Source of the DNA: JBDKFK01 sp039798745
GTDB taxonomy: Bacteria; Patescibacteriota; Microgenomatia; UBA1406; GWC2-37-13
Direction of reading: 5' to 3'
Assembly: GCA_039798745.1 (NCBI GenBank)
Contig: JBDKFK010000025.1
Span: 1-26,653 of the forward strand
DNA: 26,653 nt
Below, piece after piece: positions 7,869 through 16,284 of this stretch; positions within the stretch are counted from its first letter, which is position 1, and each line of letters begins with the position of its first letter. The translations under genes and the position numbers were made by a program. The notes under the pieces were generated by a model that was given only the letters and a program-made list of their open reading frames with translations, had not been told where the DNA came from and ran no database searches.

Positions 7869-10287
7869 GGGTTACTGATTGAACTAAAAGAGGCGCTTCT
7901 TCTTTATAACGTTGTATTGCTGTGTTAATTATTTCCTCAATAAGATCTCCGTAATTCATATGGATCAGCTTGGCCACTTCTGTCATACACGACTTTGGCT
8001 CAAGTGAAGGGTTGGGATTTAGTTCCAGAACATATGGGTTGTTGTCCTTATCCACGCGTATTTCTATTCTTCCATAATCAAGACAGTCTAGTATGGCATA
8101 CGTATCAAGCGCGATTTCGGTGATGAGTGATTCCAGTTTCTTGTTTATATTCTTGGCCGGCCGTTGGATCTGTATATTTTTCTTCAGTTCGCTTTCCATC
8201 AGTTTAGACTCTTGTGTATATATATGCCAGTATCCTTCGGGCATATTCTTAAAGATAGAACGCGAAAGGGGGAGTACCTGAAAATCATTTTCATCACTTC
8301 CCAGTATGCAGACGTCATACTCATCTCCCTCTATATACTCCTCAATCAGCGCGGGTCTTCCCATTTCGACAATTATACGGCGTACCTGTCGTTCCAGCTG
8401 TTCCTTGTTTGTCACCACCGACTCATTGGTTATTCCTATTGAGTTATCGGTATCTCCGGGTTTTACAATAAGCGGATATTTAAGATCATTACGTATCTCA
8501 TCTTCCATGGTATACGCGTAGTCCCATTTAGGCGTTGGAATATTATGATAATTCAGAAGTTTCTTTACCTTTATCTTGTCCATGCAGAGTGAAAGTGTAA
8601 GTGGACTCGAGCCGGTGTAGGGAACCTGCAAAACATCAAGCACACCAGCCGCCTGCGCTCGTACCGCAACATCATTATCCACTTGGTTGCACATATTCAG
8701 GACCAGATCTACATCGCTAGACTTAAGCTCCGAGATTACTCGTGGCATATCGCCGACGTCAAAGTATGTCACTTTGTATCCGCGTTTCAACAGAACTTTT
8801 TCAATATTTTTCCCGGGAAATAGATGATCGCTTCCCGATTCATAAAGTTCAGACTTTGGATTTCCTAGCACACCAATATGCAGGTTCTGCATATTGTCAG
8901 GAGAAAACTGCCGTATGTGTTCAAGCTTTGCTCTGCGCATGAGGATATCCTTATTCAGCACCGCCGAGGAGAAACGATTCTTACGTGAAGTCTTACCGAG
9001 TGCCGATGTGGTGTCAAATTTTACGACACTGTATGATATATATTTTAACGCCTCACGCAGATTGTCCTGAGAGTCTAGTAGATTGTCTCCCGAAACAGTA
9101 AGCCAGCCCAAATATTCATAGCCCTCCGGAGGCACCAGTAATGCGTCACCTATTTGTTTATATACATGCAGTTCCTCCAGATATGCTTTCTTTTTTATTT
9201 TTTCATTCACATCAGAAGTTACCAACACTCCCGATTGGTCCGACAAAAAATACTGGCCGGTAATATACTTTTTCGGTACCTCAGGTCTGTCTATCTTATC
9301 TATATATATCCCGCATGCAATTTTGGAAGCGTTTTCTATAAGGTCTACATCCCATGCGCCCTTTATAAACGAATATACTTCGTCACCACCCATTCTCAGA
9401 TTTACCTCTATCGGAACAGGGCCGTACTTGGTAGACTTCGCTTCAAAATGAACACATCCATTTTGCACTCCCATTTTTTCGAGAGTTTCCTCGGCAAGAG
9501 CTATTAAATCCTGCTGGCTCTTCACAGGAAGGCTTGAAGGTATCGACTGACCCGTCTCGACGAAAAAAGGTTCCTTTGTTTTATAGTTATCGGATATAGA
9601 ATAAAACTTTACTTTACCATTCTGAAGGAGGATATCTACATCAACCTCATCACCGTCAATATATTCTTCAACTAGAATATCAAGACCATCAGAAAGTGAT
9701 GACTCTGTATTCGCGGACATATTTTTCCGCATATATTCGAAAGAGTCCATGATCTCTTCCTTATTTTCTACTTTTATTACATAAGCGCTACTTGCTCCGT
9801 AGGCGGGCTTTATGACCATCGGAAATTTGAATGCTTCCATGGCCAACCGTATGTCCCGCACCGAACGTACCAATTTATGGCGAGGTGCTACGATACCGTT
9901 CGCTGCACAAAATTCGCGGAACAAATATTTGTTACGTGCTTTTTTTGCAATTCTGAAGGGGATACCAATAAAATCAAATTTATCTACTATCTTTGATGTC
10001 AGCAAAACATCATCTTCCCAAAATGTAATTGCGCCATCCGGTTTCATCTCGGGATTAGCAGTTATAAAGGCGGTTATAGCACGCAATGATTCGTCGTGAT
10101 TTGTGGTATCTGCAAAAATCCATTCATCTACTAAAGGAGCAGCCCAGTTTTTTTCTTTATTGAGCATTATTATACGCAGTCCCAGCTTACGCAGTCTTTG
10201 TAGAACAAATTTCTTTTTTATGGATCCTGTATTTATTACAAGTAACGTTTTATCACGTAGCTCTTCGTTACGTTTATTATTTTTCAT
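7858..10287 (-). CDS. Tandem ATP-grasp ligase: amino-acid ligase fused to Ddl-like ligase
   Basis: This 809-residue protein has two complete ATP-grasp modules. The N-terminal one (about 12-335) resembles carnosine-synthase/BacD-type L-amino-acid ligases: MVIKPAYGASS (157-167), LVEEYIDGDEVDVD, then PVPIEVNLRMGGDE (290-303) with the metal-binding Glu and Asn. About 120 residues of linker follow. The C-terminal module (about 468-795) resembles D-Ala-D-Ala ligase: VPYTGSSPLTLSLCMDK (555-571), LIVKPGDTDNSIGI (606-619), IEEYIEGDEYDV and ELNPNPSLEPKS (755-766), the counterpart of the Ddl ENTxPGMT region. Two successive amide bonds by one polypeptide is the simplest reading. It is the first gene of the operon. 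A TACAAC box on the minus strand lies 8 nt before the ATG and no ribosome site is seen, suggesting a leaderless start. Confidence 0.8.
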   Translation of the reverse strand: MKNNKRNEELRDKTLLVINTGSIKKKFVLQRLRKLGLRIIMLNKEKNWAAPLVDEWIFADTTNHDESLRAITAFITANPEMKPDGAITFWEDDVLLTSKIVDKFDFIGIPFRIAKKARNKYLFREFCAANGIVAPRHKLVRSVRDIRLAMEAFKFPMVIKPAYGASSAYVIKVENKEEIMDSFEYMRKNMSANTESSLSDGLDILVEEYIDGDEVDVDILLQNGKVKFYSISDNYKTKEPFFVETGQSIPSSLPVKSQQDLIALAEETLEKMGVQNGCVHFEAKSTKYGPVPIEVNLRMGGDEVYSFIKGAWDVDLIENASKIACGIYIDKIDRPEVPKKYITGQYFLSDQSGVLVTSDVNEKIKKKAYLEELHVYKQIGDALLVPPEGYEYLGWLTVSGDNLLDSQDNLREALKYISYSVVKFDTTSALGKTSRKNRFSSAVLNKDILMRRAKLEHIRQFSPDNMQNLHIGVLGNPKSELYESGSDHLFPGKNIEKVLLKRGYKVTYFDVGDMPRVISELKSSDVDLVLNMCNQVDNDVAVRAQAAGVLDVLQVPYTGSSPLTLSLCMDKIKVKKLLNYHNIPTPKWDYAYTMEDEIRNDLKYPLIVKPGDTDNSIGITNESVVTNKEQLERQVRRIIVEMGRPALIEEYIEGDEYDVCILGSDENDFQVLPLSRSIFKNMPEGYWHIYTQESKLMESELKKNIQIQRPAKNINKKLESLITEIALDTYAILDCLDYGRIEIRVDKDNNPYVLELNPNPSLEPKSCMTEVAKLIHMNYGDLIEEIINTAIQRYKEEAPLLVQSVTHER

Positions 10288-10491
10288 TTTGGACTGTTGT
10301 ATCGTTCCCTTACAGAATATAGAGAAATAGTAACACTATTACATTATTACTTTTTTTATGCAAATGTCAAGACACATATCTCATAATGCAACATACGACT
10401 ACTCATGTTATACCAAAATAAGGCCCATAATATAATATATGCACTCCATATCAGTAAATACTATTCTATTGTTCGTGTATACTAAAATGAT
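10288..10491. promoter_or_regulatory. Divergent promoter region between operon and SET gene
   Basis: This 204-bp AT-rich spacer lies between two divergent starts. On the minus strand, TACAAC (10301-10296) ends 8 nt before the operon's ATG. On the plus strand, TATACT (10478-10483) ends 8 nt before the SET gene ATG. The 10-mer ATGCACTCCA at 10439-10448 recurs at 806-815, upstream of the GNAT gene. Confidence 0.45.
10478..10483 (+). promoter_or_regulatory. -10 box TATACT, leaderless start at 10492
   Basis: TATACT ends 8 nt before the ATG. A second ATG at 10487 is out of frame with the SET protein. No ribosome site is present. Confidence 0.5.
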
Positions 10492-11220
10492 ATGTTTTTG
10501 ATACCGCAAGATATCTGGGAAGTTCGGGATACTCAAAACAAGGGGAGAGGTATATTTACGAAAAAAGATATACCTGCAGGCACCATTATCGGTGACTATA
10601 TTGGCATTCTCACACCGGCCAGTCAGGTCAAAGAACCATCACATCTGTTCTATGAGTTTTACTACAACGACGATGTCAGCATCATACCCGACCGGAACAA
10701 AGTTGGTGTTCATCTCATTAACCACTCCTGTATGCCCAACTGTGATTCATATCCATATCATGGCCATACTCTAATCTTTACACTCCGTCATATTTTCCCT
10801 GACGAAGAATTATCTTATTCATATTTACTCGAACCATCAAATACCGAAAAAGAAGTATGTCACCATATCTGCCACTGCGGAACACCTCTCTGTAAAGGCA
10901 CAATGCATACTCCCGAGGCATTCAATATAAAGTGGGACACATATGTAGAACGGGCACACAAAGAATATAATGAGGTACTTCCGGTATCTCTGGGAAACGA
11001 ACTTCCCCTGCTTGAATCGTATCCACATACATTACCCGATGATGCATTTTATGACATATTCGCATCTCTTACGCAGCCTGCGTTCGAGATATATGACACA
11101 TCATTTAACGCTCAAAAAGTGCGGCGCGCGCTTCGGGATACCGGGCGCTGTATTACGGTCAAGCCCATCAATATTTCCGTCTGCGCGTTCATGAATAACC
11201 TTGTCATCTGCCGAAACTGA
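10492..11220 (+). CDS. SET-domain protein with post-SET motif
   Basis: This 242-residue protein is built on a SET domain, the fold of many protein-lysine methyltransferases. It shows the N-terminal SET strand region GRGIFTKKDIPAGTIIGDY (18-36), the pseudoknot motif NHSCMPNC (77-84, close to the canonical NHSCxPN), ELSYSYL (106-112, in place of ELxxDY), and a cysteine-rich post-SET motif CHCGTPLCKG (128-137). The post-SET cysteines usually bind zinc and complete the substrate site. The C-terminal ~100 residues are unrecognised. The product is a candidate S-adenosylmethionine-dependent lysine methyltransferase; its target is unknown. TATACT at 10478 ends 8 nt before the ATG, suggesting a leaderless transcript. 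It is divergent from the six-gene operon and followed by pepF 57 bp on. Confidence 0.85.
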   Translation: MFLIPQDIWEVRDTQNKGRGIFTKKDIPAGTIIGDYIGILTPASQVKEPSHLFYEFYYNDDVSIIPDRNKVGVHLINHSCMPNCDSYPYHGHTLIFTLRHIFPDEELSYSYLLEPSNTEKEVCHHICHCGTPLCKGTMHTPEAFNIKWDTYVERAHKEYNEVLPVSLGNELPLLESYPHTLPDDAFYDIFASLTQPAFEIYDTSFNAQKVRRALRDTGRCITVKPINISVCAFMNNLVICRN

Positions 11221-11262
11221 CATCATACATACAGCTCTTCAGCCGGCACGCAATAAATCCGC

Positions 11263-11268
11263 TATAAT
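11263..11268 (+). promoter_or_regulatory. -10 box TATAAT, near-leaderless start at 11278
   Basis: TATAAT ends 9 nt before the pepF ATG, giving a leader of 0-3 nt. This suggests pepF has its own promoter, separate from the SET gene. Confidence 0.55.
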
Positions 11269-11277
11269 AATACATAT

Positions 11278-13098
11278 ATGACAAATACAGATAAGAACCT
11301 TGAAAAACTTCCTACAACTTGGGACCTTACCCCACTCCTCGACGGAGACGACGATCCCTCAATAGAAACCATCAAACAAAAAATTACCTCGGCGACTAAT
11401 ACTTTCATCTCTACATGGAAGAACCGGACTGACTACCTTGAAAACCCCACTGTACTGCGCGAAGCTCTTGATCAGTATGAGGAGCTGCAGCAGTTCTATG
11501 GTCTCAGTGGAAACATCGGCTATTATTTTTCATTGCGAAATGCTCAAGATAGTGAGAGCCCGGCTATAAAGGCAAAATTAAACATGACAGAACAGTTCGC
11601 TCTGGAAATTCAGAACAATATGCAGTTTTTCTACTTAAATATTTCCCGTATACAACCTACCAAACAAACCGAGTTACTTTCGCACGAATCACTGAGGAAA
11701 TACAAACACTTTCTTGAACGAATATTTGCCGAATCAAAATATATATTAAGTGACGCCGAAGAAAAAATACTCAATCTCAAATCACTGCCGGCATACGAAA
11801 ACTGGGTCCGAATGACCGCCAGCTTTCTCGCCAAAGAGGAACGAACTGTGCTCACAGATAAAGGTAAAAAATCTAAACTGCCATTTAACGGCCTTATAAG
11901 TCTCATGAATCACCAGCATAAAGAAGTACGGGACTCAGCTGCAAAAGCTTTTAACGAAGTTGTTGAGAAATATGTTGAAGTAGGAGAAGCTGAAATGAAC
12001 GCTATTTTGGCAGATAAAAAAATAAATGACCAGCTACGGGGTATTGCCCGACCTGATCTTATGAGGCATATTTCCGATGATATCGAAACAACCGTAGTAG
12101 ATACCCTCGTCAGCTCAGTCAGTAAACGATTTGATATACCCTCCCGATACTACGCCCTTAAGGCAAAGCTTATGGGTGTAGATAAACTGCAGTATCACGA
12201 ACGGAATGTTGAGTATGGTTCTATCGACAAAAAATATGACTACGAGGATGCAGTAGAGCTTGTTTATGCGGTTTTCTATCATCTCGATCCTTCGTTCGCC
12301 GACATCCTTAAATCATTTACCGAAAAAGGACAGCTCGATGTTTATCCGGGAAAAGGTAAACGCGGAGGAGCATTCTGTGCTCATGAGCTGCTCAGCCAAC
12401 CCACTTACGTCCTTCTCAACCACACAGGACAGCTTAACGATGTCCTCACTCTCGCACATGAAATGGGTCACGCGATTAACAACGAACTTATGAGAAAGCA
12501 GCAGCATGCTCTCTATTTTGGCTCGCCTCTCTCAACCGCCGAAGTAGCCAGTACATTCATGGAAGACTTTGTCCTCGAACATATACTCAAGGACGCGGCC
12601 GAAGAACTTCGCCTGTCTATTATGATGAAAAAACTGAATGACGATGTTTCAACTATCTTTCGTCAAATCTCACTCTACCAGTTTGAACAAGAAATGCATG
12701 CATCCCACCGAGCAGAGGGATACCTTTCAAAAGAACAGATCGGTGAACTTTTTTCCAAGCATATGGCCGCGTACATGGGCGATGCTGTAGATAAATCACC
12801 CGGCTCTCAAAATTGGTGGCTCTACTGGAGTCATATACGGTCTTATTTCTATGTCTATTCATACGCGTCCGGTCTGCTTATCTCCAAGTCACTCCAGTCC
12901 TCAGTCAAGCAGGATCCAACATTCATAGAAAAAGTAAAAGACTTCCTATCGTCTGGCCTCTCTGACTCACCAGTAAATATCTTTAACAAAATGTCTATCA
13001 ACATCGCCGACCCTGATTTCTGGCAAAAAGGAATAGGGGAGACCGAAGAGTTACTCAATCAGACAGAGGCATTAGCTAAGAAAATGGGAAAGATATAA
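11278..13098 (+). CDS. pepF: Oligoendopeptidase F, peptidase family M3
   Basis: This zinc metallopeptidase cleaves short peptides in the cytosol. The 606-residue length is usual for the PepF/M3 clade. The zinc site HEMGH (394-398) lies within LTLAHEMGHAIN, with the expected downstream helix containing ASTFMEDFVLEH, whose glutamate is the likely third ligand. The N-terminal half is the helical M3 lid region. The C-terminus has SYASGLLISKSL, typical of the family. The gene follows the SET gene on the same strand but has its own TATAAT box. General peptide turnover is the likely role. Trimming of peptides linked to the upstream operon is possible but unsupported. Confidence 0.92.
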   Translation: MTNTDKNLEKLPTTWDLTPLLDGDDDPSIETIKQKITSATNTFISTWKNRTDYLENPTVLREALDQYEELQQFYGLSGNIGYYFSLRNAQDSESPAIKAKLNMTEQFALEIQNNMQFFYLNISRIQPTKQTELLSHESLRKYKHFLERIFAESKYILSDAEEKILNLKSLPAYENWVRMTASFLAKEERTVLTDKGKKSKLPFNGLISLMNHQHKEVRDSAAKAFNEVVEKYVEVGEAEMNAILADKKINDQLRGIARPDLMRHISDDIETTVVDTLVSSVSKRFDIPSRYYALKAKLMGVDKLQYHERNVEYGSIDKKYDYEDAVELVYAVFYHLDPSFADILKSFTEKGQLDVYPGKGKRGGAFCAHELLSQPTYVLLNHTGQLNDVLTLAHEMGHAINNELMRKQQHALYFGSPLSTAEVASTFMEDFVLEHILKDAAEELRLSIMMKKLNDDVSTIFRQISLYQFEQEMHASHRAEGYLSKEQIGELFSKHMAAYMGDAVDKSPGSQNWWLYWSHIRSYFYVYSYASGLLISKSLQSSVKQDPTFIEKVKDFLSSGLSDSPVNIFNKMSINIADPDFWQKGIGETEELLNQTEALAKKMGKI

Positions 13099-13140
13099 TA
13101 TGGCGTATGAACGATAATAGGACATCTTCCTCATTATCTG

Positions 13141-13146
13141 TATAAT
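13141..13146 (+). promoter_or_regulatory. -10 box TATAAT, leaderless start at 13153
   Basis: TATAAT ends 6 nt before the ATG and there is no ribosome site. Confidence 0.55.
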
Positions 13147-13152
13147 GAAACT

Positions 13153-15408
13153 ATGTACGGAAAATTCAATCGATACCTGAAAGAGTCCATGAAGCACTTC
13201 TTCGAAGCTCTTGTTAATATTGCCATTTTCCTCCCCTATTTCTTTTCTGTTTCAGCGCTTCTCAAATCTCTCTTTTCCCCCTGGAAAAATCTCACCTCGC
13301 ACAAAACTACTGTCGGGTTTTCATTCAGCGACTGGTTTAGCCGTCTTTCGTTCGATATGGTTTCACGAGGTATGGGTTTTGTCATGCGCATGGCTCTTCT
13401 TACCACATATCTCATCCTGCAGATTCTCTATGTTATACTCATGCCGTTTATCATAATTTTCTACTTTATCCTCATTCCTCTCTATTTCTTTGTGTCTCAG
13501 TACTCAAAAACCGAGGATGAGCGCAAGCTTGAACTCAAAAACAGATTCATCACCTCACACATGATCAATAAGGATAACTTTCAGGAAGTAGAAGCATGGT
13601 TCGAAAAACTGTATGTCTTAAACTACAAAGATAAAGAATGGTGGAAACTGCAGAACCTCAAAGCTATTCCGCCAATTGCCCGCGACTGGACAATGGGATT
13701 TACGCCAAACCTTGATCAATACGTAACAGATCTCACCCATCCAACATATCAGGCCTATATCAAAAATCTTGTTGACCGTGAAGCAGAAATAAATCAGATA
13801 GAACGTGTGCTATCAAAAACCGACGAAGCAAACGTGATACTGGTAGGGGACGAAGGTGTAGGACGACATTCCATAGTCGACGCATTTTCTCAGCGTATAT
13901 ATGAGGGTAGATCTACTCAACAGCTCATGTACAAACGTCTGTTAAAACTAAATATGCAAAAGGTCCTGGTGAAATATACAGACCAGCAGCAACGTGAGGA
14001 ATTTCTTGAGGAACTGCTTATGGAAGCCGCGGATGCACATAATGTAATCATGCTTATCGAAAATATTGATAAATATGTATCTTTGGGTGCCGAACGCATA
14101 GATCTTTCCATACCGCTTCAGAAATACGCCAAATCCTCAATCCAGATCATCGGGCTTACCAGCCCGTTTCTGTATCAAAAGTATATTCAGTCGAACGAAA
14201 ATATAATGAGATTATTTACAAAAATCGATGTTAACGAAGTAGACAAAATTCATGCTATGGAAATTATGCTCGATATCGCGCCCCAGTTTGAGACACGATA
14301 CCGCGCGTATATTCCATACGACACTGTTCAGACCGTTGTTGAGAAAAGCGATTTTTATATCACCTCAGTCCCGTTTCCCGAAAAATCGATGCAGCTTTTG
14401 GACAATGCGTGTATATATACCGTCCAGACAATGAAAAAAAATGTAGTCACCCCTGTAGCGGTCGATGTCATCCTTACCGAAAAAACACACGTCCCGACCA
14501 TACTTACGTCTTCAATGAAAGATAATCTTCTCAAACTCGAAATGCACCTACAATCTAAAATAGTTTCACAACATGAAGCCATCAAACAACTTGCCTCTGC
14601 GCTACGGCGTTCGTTTGTCCTTATGGGAAAACGCAAAAAACCACTTGCCAGCTTTCTCTTCATTGGTCCGACCGGTGTAGGTAAAACAGAGACAGCCAAA
14701 GCAATCTCCGAAGTATTTTTTGGCACACCCGATCTTGTGCGGTTTGATATGTCTGAGTACCAGTCAAAAGACACCCTCGTCGAACTTATCGGCTCAATGG
14801 AGCGAAACAATCCCGGCCGGCTTACCGAGGCGATCCGTGAACACCCCTATGGAGTACTTCTTCTTGATGAGATTGAAAAAGCCAATAAGGATCTTCTCAA
14901 TATCTTTCTTACCATTCTTGACGAAGGGTACTACACCGACGGGTATGGGAAAAAAGTAGACTGCAAAAATCTGGTTATCATAGCTACCTCAAACGCAGGA
15001 GCCGCTTATATTTACGATCATCTTAAAAATAATCCCTTAGAGCTAACCGATGATGCAATTTCCAAATTTCAGCAGGAACTTATACGATATCTTGTAGACA
15101 AAGGTATTTACGCACCTGAGTTTCTCAATCGGTTTGACGGTATCGTAGCCTATCAACCACTTCAGGAAGATAATGCCGTCCTCGTAGCCCGCAAATTCCT
15201 GCAGACAGTTACTGAACAAATTCTTTCACTCTATAAAATTAAGGTCCGTGTTTCCGACGAAACACTTCAGTCAATAGCGGTAAAAAGCTACGATCCTGCC
15301 TTTGGCGCGCGCGATATGGAACGCGTGCTAAGACAAAATATTGAGGATAAAATTGCCAAACTCATTCTGGAAGGAAAAGTAAAAGAAGGGGATACAATCA
15401 ATCTATAA
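13153..15408 (+). CDS. Membrane-anchored Clp/Hsp100-like AAA+ ATPase with degenerate first ATPase domain
   Basis: This 751-residue protein has hydrophobic N-terminal segments (about 18-42 and 78-115) in place of the Clp N-domain, so the ATPase modules are probably tethered to the inner face of the membrane. The first AAA+ domain (about 205-400) has GDEGVGRHS (232-240) where Walker A should be, with Arg replacing the catalytic Lys, and IMLIEN at the Walker B site, without the DE pair. It is therefore probably inactive in hydrolysis. The second domain is intact and ClpA/ClpB-like: GPTGVGKT (505-512), LLLDEIEKA (569-577), a sensor region ATSNAG, FLNRFD and the C-terminal GARDMERVLRQ. It probably unfolds or remodels membrane-proximal proteins. 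A tripeptide loop for ClpP docking was not identified. Confidence 0.85.
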   Translation: MYGKFNRYLKESMKHFFEALVNIAIFLPYFFSVSALLKSLFSPWKNLTSHKTTVGFSFSDWFSRLSFDMVSRGMGFVMRMALLTTYLILQILYVILMPFIIIFYFILIPLYFFVSQYSKTEDERKLELKNRFITSHMINKDNFQEVEAWFEKLYVLNYKDKEWWKLQNLKAIPPIARDWTMGFTPNLDQYVTDLTHPTYQAYIKNLVDREAEINQIERVLSKTDEANVILVGDEGVGRHSIVDAFSQRIYEGRSTQQLMYKRLLKLNMQKVLVKYTDQQQREEFLEELLMEAADAHNVIMLIENIDKYVSLGAERIDLSIPLQKYAKSSIQIIGLTSPFLYQKYIQSNENIMRLFTKIDVNEVDKIHAMEIMLDIAPQFETRYRAYIPYDTVQTVVEKSDFYITSVPFPEKSMQLLDNACIYTVQTMKKNVVTPVAVDVILTEKTHVPTILTSSMKDNLLKLEMHLQSKIVSQHEAIKQLASALRRSFVLMGKRKKPLASFLFIGPTGVGKTETAKAISEVFFGTPDLVRFDMSEYQSKDTLVELIGSMERNNPGRLTEAIREHPYGVLLLDEIEKANKDLLNIFLTILDEGYYTDGYGKKVDCKNLVIIATSNAGAAYIYDHLKNNPLELTDDAISKFQQELIRYLVDKGIYAPEFLNRFDGIVAYQPLQEDNAVLVARKFLQTVTEQILSLYKIKVRVSDETLQSIAVKSYDPAFGARDMERVLRQNIEDKIAKLILEGKVKEGDTINL

Positions 15409-15423
15409 TGACAAAAAAAATAA

Positions 15424-15460
15424 TTCCCCTCCTTTACTAAGGAGGGGCTAGGGGTGGTTA
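15424..15460 (+). repeat. REP-like palindromic intergenic repeat, copy 1
   Basis: The palindrome CCCCTCC-TTTACTAA-GGAGGGG is followed by CTAGGGGTGGTTA. The same unit recurs at 20329 and 23549. It lies between convergent genes (AAA+ and HAD) and could end transcription from both sides. Confidence 0.75.
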
Positions 15461-16087
15461 TCACACGAATAACTTCAGCAGCTCTTCCGGCTTATCAACT
15501 ATATGATTGGGTTCATGTTCCTTTAATATTGGTTTTGAGCTGAACCCCCATGTCACCGATACCACATCAACACGCGCTTTTTTGCAGGCATCCACGTCAC
15601 GCACCTCGTCGCCAACATACATTACTTCTTCTTTTTTTAAGTTAAACTTTCTCATCATCTTTTCAAGTACTGGTGCTTTACCAAAAAGACTCCGTTCAGA
15701 ATATACGAAATCAAAAACGCGAAGATCCTGCTTATGAAGAAATATCTCAACATTTTCCTTTGAGTTTGATGTGAGAAGACCAAGCGTATATCCTTTTGTG
15801 TGCAAAGACTCCAGTACCTTTCGCATCCCTTTTACATATCCGACATTTTTCATATATTTGTGCAGGAGCTGTTGTCCTTCCACAATCAAAAAGGGAACTT
15901 TATACAATGGTATTTTTAGCCGTTTTATGATTTCCATAGGCGGTTTGTCTTTAAACGAATCTATCTCTGCTTCCGGAGGGGGGGTAAAACCATATTTTTT
16001 AGCAAGTTCTCGTGCTGCTTTGAATATAAACGGAATAGAATCCGCGATTGTTCCGTCAAAATCAAATATGATAGTTGTCTTTTTCAT
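15461..16087 (-). CDS. HAD-family phosphatase, phosphoglycolate phosphatase-like
   Basis: This 208-residue haloacid-dehalogenase hydrolase has all four motifs. Motif I is FDFDGTIADS with nucleophile D9 and acid D11, motif II is LLTSNSK, motif III is a lysine in the FGKAP region, and motif IV is YVGDEVRDVDAC. A helical cap sits between motifs I and II, as in Gph/PgmB-type enzymes that dephosphorylate small metabolites. The exact substrate cannot be inferred. On the minus strand TACAAT lies 8 nt before the ATG with no ribosome site, the spacing seen for the other leaderless genes here. It converges with the AAA+ gene across a REP-like palindrome. Confidence 0.88.
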   Translation of the reverse strand: MKKTTIIFDFDGTIADSIPFIFKAARELAKKYGFTPPPEAEIDSFKDKPPMEIIKRLKIPLYKVPFLIVEGQQLLHKYMKNVGYVKGMRKVLESLHTKGYTLGLLTSNSKENVEIFLHKQDLRVFDFVYSERSLFGKAPVLEKMMRKFNLKKEEVMYVGDEVRDVDACKKARVDVVSVTWGFSSKPILKEHEPNHIVDKPEELLKLFV

Positions 16088-16095
16088 GTCCCATC

Positions 16096-16101
16096 ATTGT
16101 A
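16096..16101 (-). promoter_or_regulatory. -10 box TACAAT for the HAD gene
   Basis: On the minus strand TACAAT ends 8 nt before the ATG at 16087, consistent with a leaderless transcript. Confidence 0.45.
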
Positions 16102-16148
16102 CCTGTTTTTGCTCTTGGACACAATGCATCGCAGCTGTTGCTTATTAA

Positions 16149-16177
16149 TTGTAAAAAGAGGCTGTTCTTGATATACT
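16149..16177 (+). promoter_or_regulatory. Sigma-70-type promoter of the 16285 gene
   Basis: TTGTAA (16149-16154), 17-bp spacer, TATACT (16172-16177) with an upstream TGA giving an extended -10. The 16-mer TTGATATACTATAGGT around the -10 is identical to that at 17516-17531. The predicted leader is about 100 nt. Confidence 0.7.
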
Positions 16178-16214
16178 ATAGGTTCACATTTAACCGATGT
16201 GGTTCCTCTGGTCC

Positions 16215-16262
16215 GTCTGGCACTTGCTTGCCAGACATGTATCAACCGCGGCATCACGCCGC
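16215..16262 (+). promoter_or_regulatory. Structured 5' leader with two hairpins
   Basis: Two hairpins lie between promoter and ribosome site: GTCTGGC (16215-16221) with GCCAGAC (16230-16236), and GCGGC (16248-16252) with GCCGC (16258-16262). The first stem shares TCTGGC/GCCAGA with the 3' terminator-like hairpin, so the two could pair with each other. Confidence 0.5.
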
Positions 16263-16284
16263 TTCACAACACAGGAGGTGTCTA

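Noticed and set aside
16075..16284. Upstream extension of the 16285 gene
   Set aside because: The frame is open, but it covers the promoter, both leader hairpins and the divergent HAD start. The strong ribosome site at 16272 fixes the start at 16285.
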